Shown: piece after piece, positions 34,798 through 45,920 of the stretch
How positions within the stretch are numbered: the first letter of the stretch is position 1
Layout of the letters: each line of letters begins with the position of its first letter
The notes under the pieces: generated by a model
What the model was told of the DNA's origin: nothing
Database searches by the model: none
What the model saw: only the letters and a program-made list of their open reading frames with translations
Program-made: the position numbers and the translations under genes
Origin: Arctopsyche grandis
Taxonomy: Eukaryota > Arthropoda > Insecta > Trichoptera > Hydropsychidae
Assembly (NCBI RefSeq): GCF_051622035.1
Contig: NC_135359.1
Location: 20,971,501 to 21,035,500, forward strand
Direction: 5' to 3'
Length of the DNA: 64,000 bases

Positions 34798-37700
34798 TTA
34801 ATGGCTATCGCTTGTTGGTTGAATCTTTTCCGGACTGATAATACTGAGAGGTGGAGTCTGTTTTCCCATTGTCTCCAAGCTACCGTGGTGAGAATCGACC
34901 CGATTCATCTTGGCCTTTAATTCGTCTTTCGGATCAGGTATGTGAATGGGGTGCACCTTAGTGTTTAATTCTAAATTTTTGTGAGTTTCGTCTTTTTTTG
35001 GTGAGTTTGAGATCGTTGAGTTGCTTGTTCCTCTTTCGGCGTTCAAAAAGTCACCGTTTTGTACTTTTTTTCCTTGATTTGATGTCGACGATCCGTTCAT
35101 GTGGTGTGTGCCGTTAGTTTCAGGTTTCGGATACGAGAGCTCTGCAATTGGGTTAGGAACTGGGGATACCAATGGCTGACTGTCTGCGTTTGTGTCGATA
35201 CCCGCAGCCAATGACATTGATTTTGGTTTGCCACTATCAGACATCCCTTGAAAACTATCATCTGAAAAAAGTATTATAGATGATATAAATAACACCGTAT
35301 TTGGAGACTTGGATTAACTTATTATATATCATACCCAATTGTGTGCGATCTGAACGAGGTGAACTCGAAGGGGAAGATCCACCATGTGGTAAACTTGAGG
35401 CTCTTTCCTCCCGATTTCCAGTGACCATTCCTAGAACCCTACATTAAACACATCGAATTTACAAATCTGTTGTATGAACATAATAAATATGTATCATTTA
35501 TTTACATTTGTTTCAGTATAAGCACTCACTTATTTTAATAAAGCCAATCTCTTTCTGATAGCATTATCATTTGAATAATTTTTTTTTTGATTAGTTTTGT
35601 CAAAATATTATATTGATTGTTTCGAAAAAAATAAACTTACCGTGAGCATTCCAAATCGCCAAAAGATGGTGGTGGGATATTGGCAATTGGTGTGGGAAGT
35701 GGTGTCATTAAAGTTTTAGGTGGTTGTTCATTTTCAACTTCCACAGCCCATCCTTCATCTACCAATACTTGTCCTATGTTTACATCTTTACCTAAAACGA
35801 ATCAAAAGCTTTATAGGCAAATGTTAACGATTAGCTAAAATTATGTATATTAGGCAAAATTTAAACCTTCTTTTGTGTCGTAAAGCTTTACTCCGGGTAT
35901 AGGAGATCCTTCCCTCGAGTTTCTAGAAAGATTGGAAATTCCTTCGGTTTTCGGACGCTCTTTAAAGATGCAAGTACGAGACCAAAGCCTTTTCCATCTT
36001 GCTACCTAATAAAACACACATATACATTCATATAAGACTATTCTAAGATAGGTCAATCCACAGTACTATTTCGAATAACAAACTAGATAACACTATAATG
36101 AAACTTTGATGATATATAACTGTTTCTCAACATGTCCAATACCTGAGTGAGTTCTTCGAAACGTTCAATAGCTTGATTGTCCCACCGGTTTTTCTCTGTT
36201 TCAGTACCTTCTTCCAAAGGTGCAGGAGCCACACCAGCCAAAAAGCATTCTACAGCTTGATATCTCAGCGTTAACATATCGGTGCGAAGACTCAATAATT
36301 CATTCGTTGCAACATATTCATTATCACCATAATCGACGAAATGAACATCGCATACTTGCAGACTACTATCGAATTCGTTCGGTTTAATTTCGACGACCTA
36401 CATTAAATTATTATATAAATTAATATCATTATATAAAATAGAACATTCCCATAGTACATATACACAATTAACACATACTTTTGCTCTGTACCATTTTCCA
36501 TCGTGTCTGAATACGGCGGCCACCATTTGACCGACCAAAATGTCTGACAACTATATCCAAGAAAAACACATTTTATAAGCACAGTTAAATATTTATAATA
36601 ACATCTGTAGAAAATATTTACACTATGAAGATCTCGATTATCAGCATTGCTGTAGAATTCGGTCATGAGATCAACCAATTTATCGAGCTCCTCAACTTGT
36701 GGTCCCACGATTTGTAACCAGAACCGAGATGGTGAAGATACAGCAGATACAAACACTTCTAAAAGAGCACCGCTACTTCCTAAATATTTTTTATACATAA
36801 CGTTAAAAAGTATGCTAATAAAACATAATAGTATTAATAATTAAATATACAATTTTATAATTAAAATTTACCAATCCGGACAAAAATTATAATTGAAAGC
36901 ATGAAGAAAATTAATATAATAGAACATAAATAAAAATAAAATAGGAAGTATTGACTATCACTAGGTGAAAATTTTAATTACAATATTGTATGAAAATGCA
37001 AGACGAATCTATTAATTTTCACATATTTAATAATTGCTAGTGTATGATAATATCAATGTTATTCAGAGTTGCCCAAGTTGATTTGGTTTAATGGAGATAA
37101 GGTTAATAAATAGAAAAAAAATGTTAAAGACAAAAAAACCTTCAAAGTATGTGAAAAAATTAATATAAAATGTACATACATACATACATATATGCAGGGC
37201 CTTTCAGAGAAAATACGAGGCCCAGAACAAACGATCTTTTTGAGGCCCCCCCGATTTTTAAAATTCAAAACCATGGGGGAAAATACTTTTTAATAAATAT
37301 ATTACAAAACTAGTAAAATAGCTTTTATTTTTTTTAGAAAAGTTATTTGCTGGTGCTTCAACATCAGTAAAATTAGATATTATTTCAGAATAATCTAAAG
37401 TACAAGCTATCTGGACATTTACGTTGTATTGTTCAGATTTTTTATACATACATATGTAAGTTTTATGTACGAGTTATGTATTTTTTCTGACGAAGAGTCT
37501 AAAATTGAGCCCCCTAAAATTGTGAGGCAAATAGCAGCTGCCCCCCCTCCCCTCTATTGGTGTAGACGGTAAATGAAGCTGGGAGCAAGCTTTTTTTTGC
37601 CCTTCTGCCCTCCTCCTATTGTTACATGTGTATATAAATATATACAGGGCTTTTTAATACATGTAACGCGGTGGAACGGCGTTCCGGTACCTTTTTCTCG

Positions 37701-40700
37701 GTTTGTTTTATGTCTCAAACGAATATTCTATATAATATAATTTGAATACAATCTTTTATAATAAAAAACTTGACAATGATGAGTTCCGACACCTTTTTCT
37801 TTCAAAAAAAAGCCCTGCATATTTACAGTATACATAAATGTATAGAAAACATTAACAGTTTAAATGCAGCTTCCGTTTTCATGGTCAAGCTCAAATCAGG
37901 CGCCACATTTTGTTTTAAAGAAAGACTGCACGTTTGACAGATGGATTAAGAAGAACAGTCATGCTTTTTAATTGCAAATTTGTCATCGCTCACATTGTAC
38001 TTTTTGAAGTGAACCTAAGTTACTACAAAATATGACATTTTGTGGCAAATATAAAAAAATATTTTGCCTTCGTAGCGCCCCAAAACTGTTCGCCTGGGGT
38101 AACGATACCCCCAAGACCCTTCCCCTTTGTTACACCACTGCCCTCCCTCCTCTGAAATGACCTGCATATATGTAATCACATATTGGGTGCTTCACATATA
38201 GATGTATGTATAGCTAAACCGGAGTAACTGCAAGGCAACTCTGAAAAAATTAAACTATATTAACTATTTGCACTCGAATGCTGCCATCGCGGCGGCATTG
38301 AAGTTTGCCGTAATATCTGAATTCCGCCACTGCGGCGGCATTCGAGCATATTACGTTAGTATCAGTTATACTTTTATTGGTTACTCTAAATCTGTGAATT
38401 TCCATTATATATTGATAACAAAGATAATTTTAGCATGAATGCATAAAGCGGGCTCTTCACTCGCATCGTCTGCGGCCGCGAACACCGAGTGTGTGAGTCG
38501 AAATGTGATGCGTTCGAGACGCGGTAACGTGTTCTTGAATTCTTGGAAGCGAGTGGGCGCGATTATGGGCATTTCGTCAGAGGAATGCAAAAAAAAAAGG
38601 ATTCGCTATATTCGTCCAGCTATAGGACGCCTCCGACGTCCCGGGGCGTCGTTTAAAAAAAAAAAAATGAAAAATATGAAAAAAATAAAAATAAAAATTG
38701 GTTCCCCCATACTGGTTGATCGTCCGTCACATACAAATATAAATATTTAGCGACAGTCGGTTTTTATATATAGTATAGTATATATATGGTTTGCCTATGA
38801 TGCAATGGACTCTTTTCTTGGGAAAGGCGTATGTAGTACGAAAAATACAATTAATTCTGTAAGTATATTTATTTATTTATCTACAAAATACTTTATTTAC
38901 AAAATATTTCCATTCTCGTTGAGCACGCAAACTAAACTGCGAAGCTTCAGTAAAACGCCGTAAACCGGAAACTCCGTGTGTGAGTCGAAATGTGAGTGGA
39001 GGCGTGCCCCATTTTTGGCGGGGAACTTCGAAATTGCAACACTTCCAGTGGCGTAGTTACCATTGTGCATAAATGATACAAAGCATACGGCCCATGCTCG
39101 ATATGAAACAATTTCACCGTACACCACTGCTATACACTAAGTAGGCGTGTCAATAACAAATCAGGCGTGTAGCCCTCGAGTAGAAACATCGATTGCAGGA
39201 ACGAGATCTTACTTTAAAGTTTAGACGAAGCCACTTTGGTGTTTGATCGTATATATGAGAATGTTAGTAAATTACGAAATTCATACGAATAAATAAAATC
39301 AGAAGCGAACAAACTGGCCGGGAAGTTGGGAGAAATTTTTGCATCAGGGCCCGAAATTCTAGCTACGCCACTGGCACGAACAAAGTAAAAATATGTTAGT
39401 AAAAAGATGTCACTACACTCGCAGATTCGGAGTGCGATTTCGCGCCGTGTTCGCACGCGAGTGAAGAGCCCGCATAACAATAAGTATAAAACGTGTTATC
39501 ACTTAAGTGTAATGTTGCAACATTTTACAGGTCATAAAATATGAAATTTGAGTCCATGCCACTCGCCATCAATACACACAGTGTTACAGGCTTACATTGC
39601 ACACAGTGTTACAGTGTTACAGGTTATTTGTTTTGTGTTTCGAACGCTCTAATGGCAAGAAATTGTCATTATTTCAAGTAGAAACATAAAATTTAGCATT
39701 ATGGGTGTTCTTTGGAAAATATTTACAACATTGATTAATTATTATAAAAAAAATCTTAAAAATTAATTTTTATGGCTATTCTATAAACCATTTGTATGTG
39801 TTTTTGTCAATAAAATTAAAAGTTATAATAACTTTTACTTAAAAACAAAATTACTCAAAAACGTTTCAAGTTTACGGTTTAAAACCAGAGAGATGTAATA
39901 AGTAGTCACCGGACCCAGAGGGTGCCGCGTATTGTTCAAAGGTTGTAAATGCATTGTTAAAGGTTTGCTGAACCTTTTTTACAAAGGATTTACAACAATG
40001 GAACAATGGATAGCACTGTGACTATCCTACCTCTAGTAATAAGAATAGAGGGGCCCTTTTTTCAATTTTACGCAGTACGTCTCTATAAATACGCTACACC
40101 GCACGGAATACAATCGGATCAATTTACTTATAAAAATGTATCCCATGTTGTTTATTGTGTGTTTTTGAATGTATAGTGCAACTTTTACCGATGCTTGCCC
40201 ATCTTACGAGTAATATAAACAAACAGAGAAGTTTTTATCGGACATACGTCGAGCACCAAGTGTCAAATACGACTGATGCTAAAATTATTTATATCTGTCC
40301 GTGGACAGAATGTCACTTGACAACAAAAGAACACCTGAAGCCACTTCTTATTAATATTACATTTCTCTGTTTAAAACCCTAAAAAATTTTCGAGTCCAAA
40401 GGTTAAGAAGGATAGCATGTAAATTTTGAAATGGACAACACATGGAACACACGTAAATTAAAACAAATGATTGAAAGTGCGTTGCCCGAGTCCCCCGCCA
40501 CCGGAGGTGTGCATCTTACCAGCTGGCGGGGCGTTCTGCGGGCAGGATCCCTTCGTACCTGGATCAGTCCCCACTACGGCTTTTCCAGTGTTGGAGGCCG
40601 CATGTTTTCCTCTTGGCTCTCTATTTTTCCCTTCAGTTTCCCTTTTCAACTTGTCTTCCACAACCTTCAAGAATAGAATACATTATGCGGAATTAGTTCA

Positions 40701-42628
40701 TCAATGGTAATACACTTGAAATTGTGTATTAACTATTAAACTTACACATTTTTCGATCAAATCTGATGCGATTTTAATCTGTAGGGGATTTCCTATAATC
40801 ACAACCTTTTTTTGATTTACAGTATCTGTATCATTATTCAAAGTGGTTATTGTTATTTTGGCTCCACTTGAGCGACATATGTTATTGATGTTTTCACCTC
40901 CCCTACCTTGAAAATAACAATTAGTACAATAAATAAAACATTTTTTTATTGCATATTCGATCTATAAGAGATAATTTCCTTTTTTGAACATTTTTAGCAC
41001 GGTGGCGGCCGCTGACTCATATTTGTATCATTTTGGGTGCACAACGCTTAGTGGCTGCTGGTACATATATGATTTACGACTACGCGAACTGTTTCAATCC
41101 GCTGATATATTTTAGTATCACGTTTTCGTCAATCGTTTGTGGCCGACGATACAATTTTGTATCAAGTTTTCGTTTATGACGAAAACGTGATACAAATATA
41201 TATCAGCCGACTGAAAAATATAATATAAATAAAAATATACCTGAAAATTGGTATTAAATCTAATCCTGTTGTCACAAAAATCTGCCTGTGTATAATTTGT
41301 ATTAATTATACACAGTAATCTGAAATCCATAGATGTCACTATGATTATTATTTCTGATTAATTGTTATATTCTATATATTCTGATTGTATATGTATGTAT
41401 TACTGTATTTCTGATTTCTGATTGTTTATGTATTTCATTAACGTACACCCGTCGCATTGGAGCAAATCTGTAATGGCGGGTGTGTATTGATTTGTGACAA
41501 TAAAATAAAATAAATAAAATAAATATTCGCGCAATCGTGAATCATATATGTATCAGCGGCCACTAAACGCTGTGCACCCAACATGATACAAATACGGGTC
41601 AACGGCCGCCATAGTGTTAATATGTGCCATACAATGAAATTATCTTAAGAATGAGTTTTTTTTTACATTGGTTTTCTGATTCTCATATGGAGCAAAAATA
41701 ATAGAAAAGAAATGTTTGGTGGGTAGGATGAATATTTTTGTACTTTACGTCATCCAAATGTTTTACGCAGCAAATTTATACAAAGGTAAATTTATATCTT
41801 ATATAAAATAAAGTAAACATTTATATGAATAAACTTTTTTCAGTTTATTGAAGAAAATTAATCCTAAATATATAAAACATAAAGAATATTGGCTAAATAT
41901 GAAAATAAGATCTAAAATTATAAAAATATTGATTTTATTGAAATTCAAAATTCATCGACTTTTCTTTTTTATTATAATTTCAATTCATTTTAATTCAAAC
42001 AATTTAATTTTTTTTAATACCGTTAACTTATTTATTGTGTGATAAAAGTACACACATTGAAGGTAATAAACTCTATATTAAGTATTGAACGTGAAAAATT
42101 AATATGTTCACATATTTGTATTTTACCAATAATTCTTCCGGTCGCCCAATGAGGTACAGATAAAGTAACAGTTTGAAGGTTCTTTTGCTGCTGTATAATT
42201 TCATCCAATAAATTTTCAGCCATCGTAACGGCAATTTGAGATCCTCGAACGATACATATTCGCTCTTCGTTATTCTTACTTGAATCAGACATATTGATTC
42301 TAGCACCAGTTTTCGCTTCCAAATCTTTTATCGTTGAACCACCACGACCTGCAGTTAATAATAGACTGTAAAACCAAATAATTATCTAAATAATTAAATA
42401 ATCATATATTAATGCGAAAAATATCTACACCGTACCTATGATGGCAGCGACTAATCCTTTCGGAATGGGTATATCTTTCGTGCAAAATTTGGAAGATTCG
42501 GTTTGATCGGATTTGTTCTCCAATTCATCATCATCCTTTTTTAATAAAATATATAAGAGGAAAGCAGAAACGCTACACAGCGATATACCTAATACTACCG
42601 GCAAAACAATATTTGGAATCTGAACCAT
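34798..42628 (-). CDS. papi: Tudor and KH domain protein (Papi / TDRKH)
   Basis: Eleven exons on the minus strand: 42436-42628, 42127-42348, 40746-40906, 40520-40664, 36622-36779, 36479-36550, 36143-36397, 35867-36005, 35641-35791, 35335-35438, 34798-35261 (stop). Frame is kept throughout, about 687 residues. A GTACGA donor at 40558 would give a form 13 residues shorter. Order: N-terminal membrane anchor (IVLPVVLGISLCSVSAFLLY), KH1 with GXXG loop IIGRGGSTI, KH2 with IIGRGGENI, a charged linker, an extended Tudor domain (FWLQIVGPQ, VGQMVAAVFRHDGKWYRA, VHFVDYGDNEYV), then a Ser/Pro-rich tail. Papi sits on the outer mitochondrial membrane, binds dimethyl-arginine PIWI proteins through Tudor, and supports piRNA 3' trimming. 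The intron between KH2-linker and Tudor (36780-40519) is swollen by transposons. Confidence 0.93.
37195..38164. mobile_element. hAT-type element with perfect 8-bp TSD in papi intron 4
   Basis: Left end CAGGGCCTTTCAGAG, right end CTCTGAAATGACCTG (inverted repeats with two mismatches). CATATATG lies immediately outside both ends (37187-37194 and 38165-38172). The 970-bp interior has no transposase frame and contains C-rich strings and a nested smaller element at 37645-37817. Confidence 0.85.
37645..37817. mobile_element. Small MITE nested in the 37195-38164 element
   Basis: Ends CAGGGCTTTTT and AAAAAAAGCCCTG are inverted. Flanking octamers AATATATA and CATATTTA agree at 6 of 8 positions. Internal GGTGGAACGGCGTTCC is a short palindrome. 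Length 173 bp. Confidence 0.7.
38274..38346. repeat. GC-rich foldback repeat
   Basis: CTCGAATGCTGCCATCGCGG and, reversed, CCGCAGTGGCGG-type sequence with GGCATTCGAG form inverted arms around a short centre. GGCGGCATT appears in both halves. Confidence 0.6.
38448..39473. mobile_element. 1-kb element with GCGGGCTCTTCACTCGC inverted ends
   Basis: Left end GCGGGCTCTTCACTCGC (38448-38464) and its exact reverse complement at 39457-39473. The interior carries two direct copies of GTGTGTGAGTCGAAATGTGA (38487 and about 38976), so it is probably a composite, and hAT-like ends are nested at 39046-39373. No transposase frame. Unassigned superfamily. Confidence 0.7.
39046..39373. mobile_element. Nested hAT-like termini
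   Basis: CAGTGGCGTAGTTACC (39046) faces CTAGCTACGCCACTG (ending 39373); a further CACCACTG end lies near 39120-39126 with TTTCACCGTACACCACTG resembling the right end of the 17292-17455 MITE. No matching TSD, so the boundaries are uncertain; it may be two overlapping small copies. Confidence 0.55.
39578..39625. repeat. Short tandem repeat (ACACAGTGTTACAGG)
   Basis: CACACAGTGTTACAGG occurs twice, and GTGTTACAG a third time directly after. Intronic in papi. Confidence 0.6.
39893..40041 (-). mobile_element. MITE with internal hairpin, copy in papi intron
   Basis: On the minus strand it reads ATTACTAGAGGTAGGA, then CATTGTTCCATTGTTGTAAA, TTTGTAAAAAAGGTTC, and a mirrored AACCTTTAACAATGCATTTA segment. 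The same order occurs on the plus strand at 43512-43675, so the two are sister copies in opposite orientation. Confidence 0.7.
40994..41620. mobile_element. piggyBac-like MITE (about 95-bp TIRs) split by a SINE
   Basis: Left TTAGCACGGTGGCGGCCG and right, inverted, TTAACACTATGGCGGCCG open inverted repeats of about 95 bp. The right end has a TTAA target; the left is TTAG (one change). The subterminal GTGCACAACGCTTAGTGG is conserved in both arms. A second inverted pair of about 45 bp (near 41100-41208, around TCACGTTTTCGTCA) lies inside. The SINE copy 41225-41523 occupies the middle. It lies in papi intron 2. Confidence 0.7.
41225..41523 (+). mobile_element. SINE copy 3 (head missing)
   Basis: Plus-strand order AAAATTGGTATTAA, CTGTTGTCACAAA, TCTGCCTGTGTATAATTTGT, ATAGATGTC, CGTCGCATTGGAGC and a TGTGACAATAAAATAAAATA tail parallels the reverse of 22370-22740. 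The tRNA-like head is absent, so it is 5'-truncated. Confidence 0.75.
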
Positions 42629-42920
42629 TTTTACTCTTTAAACACACAATCAACTTATCCTGCAATCAATAAAATAAATACATATTAAATATTAAAACCT
42701 ATATCAAGTAAGGTAGCATTCAATTTTTTTTTGATAGTCCATCGACATTCATTTATTTAGCATTCACTCATATTAATATTAGATTTTTCCACCCCCCTCC
42801 CCGATTATCTTAAAATGCAAATTTTAGCTCTTTTTCAATTTATTTATCTTTTATTGTAATTATCGAAAGGCAAAAACATCTAGTTTCGACATCTTTCTTT
42901 GGCACTGAACTGCAGAAAGT

Positions 42921-42979
42921 AATAATCTGCAGTAATATATCACTCTTTCTGCAAGAGTGAGATATTACTGCAGATTATT
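42921..42979. repeat. Near-perfect 26-bp-stem hairpin upstream of papi
   Basis: Left arm AATAATCTGCAGTAATATAT plus CACTCT is followed by a 7-base loop and its reverse complement with a single mismatch. It lies about 290 bases upstream of the papi start. It could be a minimal foldback element or a hairpin RNA precursor. Confidence 0.75.
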
Positions 42980-43511
42980 TGTATGTAACAAAAATACTTC
43001 TTAGTCAGAATGGATGTCAACATCCTATTTATAAGTTGTGTGTATTTGACATTTCACTTTTCTAATGATAAACCATGATCTTACGTCACAAACGTGAAAC
43101 AAGTTAGAATACAGACAAAGGTAGTGAGTGTTGAAGGGAGGCTCTCCGGCAGGAGCTGGTCCCTGAGGCTGCGCCTCCACTAGCAAGCCAGCCTCAAGAT
43201 ACGGGCCGCCTCACAGTGCGCACTTCACTCAATATAATTTGAACGAGTGAACATTGCGCCAACTCTATAATAAGACATGACATAATTATCGGTATGACGC
43301 AAGTGCGCATTCGTCCTTCATGACATGTCACATTTTGTCAAGTTCACATTATTGTTGAATTTTTATTCAGTAACCGTAATAAAAACGTTTTACAAACGAA
43401 TTGATGACAATACTCACATAAACGAAGCACCTCACGGCAAAATCCAACTGTCAAATGTGACAGTATTGCCATCGTAAAAAATTAGCTGGCGGTAAAAGCA
43501 CAAGTAAATCC

Positions 43512-43675
43512 CGGTTCGGTGATTACTAGAGGTAGGACCGGAAGCGCGCCGTCTATTGTTCCATTATTGTAAATGCTTTGTAAAAAAGGTTCGGCAAACC
43601 TTTAAAAATGCATTTACAATATTTTAACAATGAACGGCATGCTGGTTATCCGGGCTTTAGTAATTACTTACCGGC
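43512..43675 (+). mobile_element. MITE with internal hairpin, second copy
   Basis: Starts CGGTTCGGTGATTACTAGAG, continues GGTAGGACCGG, TATTGTTCCATTATTGTAAA, AAAAAAGGTTCGGC and mirrored AACCTTTAAAAATGCATTTA, and ends near TTAGTAATTACTTACCGGCG. Opposite orientation to 39893-40041; its first 18 bases also start the array at 21585. Confidence 0.7.
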
Positions 43676-44106
43676 GAAACACTGGCCAACCGATGGTTTT
43701 TCGACCAGTACCTCGAGACTGCCACAATATGTTCAATTATACCATTAATCAGTAGTGGGCAAATAGAGCTGAATTGTTATTTTAACCAAATTTTAAGCAG
43801 TGTTCACTTATTTTATTGGTAGGTAATAATATGTAAATTGCTTGAATACAAATTTCTCTTTTTTGTTTAAATGTTTTCACTAACTTAACCATAAATATAT
43901 GTAGATTCCTATCAATGAAATGGTTTTATTAGATGGATTAATTATTTAATACATAATCCATCTAATCTAATAAAACTAGGTTTATTTATGATGAGCGGTG
44001 CACTTTGGGTTTGTACTCTAGTAATAACTTCCTTCCCGGCTGTCAAAATAAATAGTTGTGCATTGCCAACACAGTCGTCGCACTCGTCCTAACCCCATAA
44101 TATATA

Positions 44107-44273
44107 CAGGTCTGTTACTAAGAGTTGGCGCGTTCTCGTACTCAAAAAGAAGCGCACGAAAGGGACAGAGCGTCTTTTTTTTATTATTGAATGCAGTGTG
44201 ACAGGATGCTATACACCTATTCACCGAAACAACACAAGTGAATTTGTTCGCGCCAACTCTCGGTAAAAGACTG
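44107..44273. mobile_element. 167-bp MITE with GAGTTGGCGCG inverted ends
   Basis: Left CAGGTCTGTTACTAAGAGTT followed by GGCGCG; right end, inverted, CAGTCTTTTACCGAGAGTTG followed by GCGCG. One gap and a few mismatches over 26 bp. A related end (GCGCCAACTCTATAATAA) is at about 43255. No clear TSD. Confidence 0.65.
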
Positions 44274-44389
44274 TGACTTTTACCTTTAAAATTCACATAG
44301 CCAACAAAAAAAAAGACTTCGTTTTTTTACATACCTCTTATACATTGCACATAGTTTTCGTTTATTGATTTGTAAGACAGGGAAGGTAT

Positions 44390-45453
44390 TATGGAGGATG
44401 AACGAATGAGACGACTGGCATGTTAATGCACGTGTTTATTATATGACAGCTGAAGACAGAGTGAGTAGCGGCTGTTCGAACCCAGCCGGGTTGGTCCCCA
44501 CTCGCAGGAAGGCAACCAAACTCGACCATGTCGTATAAGCGAGCCGCCACATCACTCCCCCCCCAGCATCAGCGATACCAAAATTACAAAGAAACAAATT
44601 TTACAAAAGAAAAAAATTATTGTTACACAAAGAGAAAAAATTATTACGTGGGGAGAAAAAAAATTGTTGACGTGGGTCATCCGCTGTGTACATAGGTGTA
44701 CCGCCCTGAATGGTCGGTAGATTCGAGGGCGGTGACGTCGCGAGCAGGACGGTGGGTAGTCCGATGGTCGCGCCGATGCGATGCGATGCTGCGGCGGCGC
44801 CGCTCTTCCGAGGCTGATGTCGGTTGGTGGGGCGGCGGGGGCGGCAGGGGCATCGATGTGGTTGATGATACTCCGAGCTGGACTGTGAGTCGTTGTGGCT
44901 CGTGGAGGTGTTGTAGCGCTACCGCCCGTCTCGGTGTGGGGACGGACGGGGCCTTGATGATGATGATGGTGCTGAGGTGGTGTATGTCTTGTGGTGCTGG
45001 ATGACCGTTCTATGTGTAGTGGATCGCGCATGACTCCACATCCAGCTGTCAAGATCGTCGTCTCATTCGCTCCCCCATTTTTTTAAGCACCTGTCATCGA
45101 CGTTGTGGCTGGACGTCGGTAGGTAGGTAGGTAGCCGTGTCTGCTCGTTTATTGTCACCCGCGGGCCGCGACGCGTGTTGATGGCGATGGGGGCGCGGCG
45201 GGTAGCTTCTCCCGCCTGGCTCGGCGAGGCAGGGATGAGCGGCATGTTGAAATTGATCGAGGCTGCGTGGCTCGATGTCGGGGGTCACCAGTATGGAGGA
45301 TGAACGAATGAGACGACTGGCATGTTAATGCACGTGTTTATTATATGACAGCTGAAGACAGAGTGAGTAGCGGCTGTTCGAACCCAGCCGGGTTGGTCCC
45401 CACTCGCAGGAAGGCAACCAAACTCGACCATGTCGTATAAGCGAGCCGCCACA
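44390..45453 (-). mobile_element. TRIM-like LTR retroelement with two apparently identical LTRs
   Basis: Two direct repeats of 162 bp, 44390-44551 and 45292-45453, look identical base for base. GTAT flanks both sides (44386-44389 and 45454-45457), a 4-bp target duplication. On the minus strand, the sequence just inside the 5' LTR is CTGGTGACCCCCGACATCGA, a primer-binding-site-like TGGTGACCCC, and the sequence just before the 3' LTR is GCTGGGGGGGGAGTGA, a polypurine tract. The internal part is only 740 bp, GC-rich, with Pro/His/Arg-rich frames (44552-45052, 45063-45288) but no protease, RT or integrase. It is therefore non-autonomous (TRIM) and very recent. Confidence 0.9.
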
Positions 45454-45457
45454 GTAT

Positions 45458-45920
45458 GTTGACCGTATCCCGGTCTAACGAAACACGTGTTGTGTAGTTT
45501 GAAAGAGGATCGTTTATTTTTGTTCAATTTGGTACAGTGGTTATTGTATGTACGAAGAGGTTTCTTCGGAGAAGTGATCTGTTTGAACTCCAGAGGCTCA
45601 CTCTGCCGGTGGAGGTTGCTGCGTTGCTTTATAAACGTTTTGGGTCGAAGTGTGTCGTGTGCACATATTTTGTTCTTGGTACTCGCGCTGCCCTAGTATT
45701 GCTGCGAGCGTGGTTTTATGGGTTCATACGCCTGGACGTAGTTCGTGGTTTTTATGGGTTCAGTAAGTTCTTCCTTTGTTTCCCAGACACGTGTATAGAA
45801 ACACGTGTCGACCTTTTGACGAGGCGAGCGTGTGCCATACGTTAATGACTTTCCTGGATATGTGTCGCAGTGACCTGATGAGATCATTTCAGTTGTACTA
45901 TATGCCTACAGATTTGTCTC
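45458..45920. other. GC-richer unassigned segment downstream of the TRIM
   Basis: Before the TRIM insertion this block followed the sequence at 44389. It starts TGTTGACCG, has a duplicated GGTTTTATGGGTTCA-like phrase (about 45711 and 45748) and the small palindrome GACACGTGTATAGAAACACGTGTC. It looks like an LTR or decayed transposon. No paired copy and no recognisable protein. Confidence 0.4.

Noticed and set aside
44696-45052. Histidine/proline- and glycine-rich open frames on both strands
   Set aside because: They lie within the TRIM internal region and reflect its GC-rich trinucleotide runs; no protease, RT or integrase motif and no host homology recognised.
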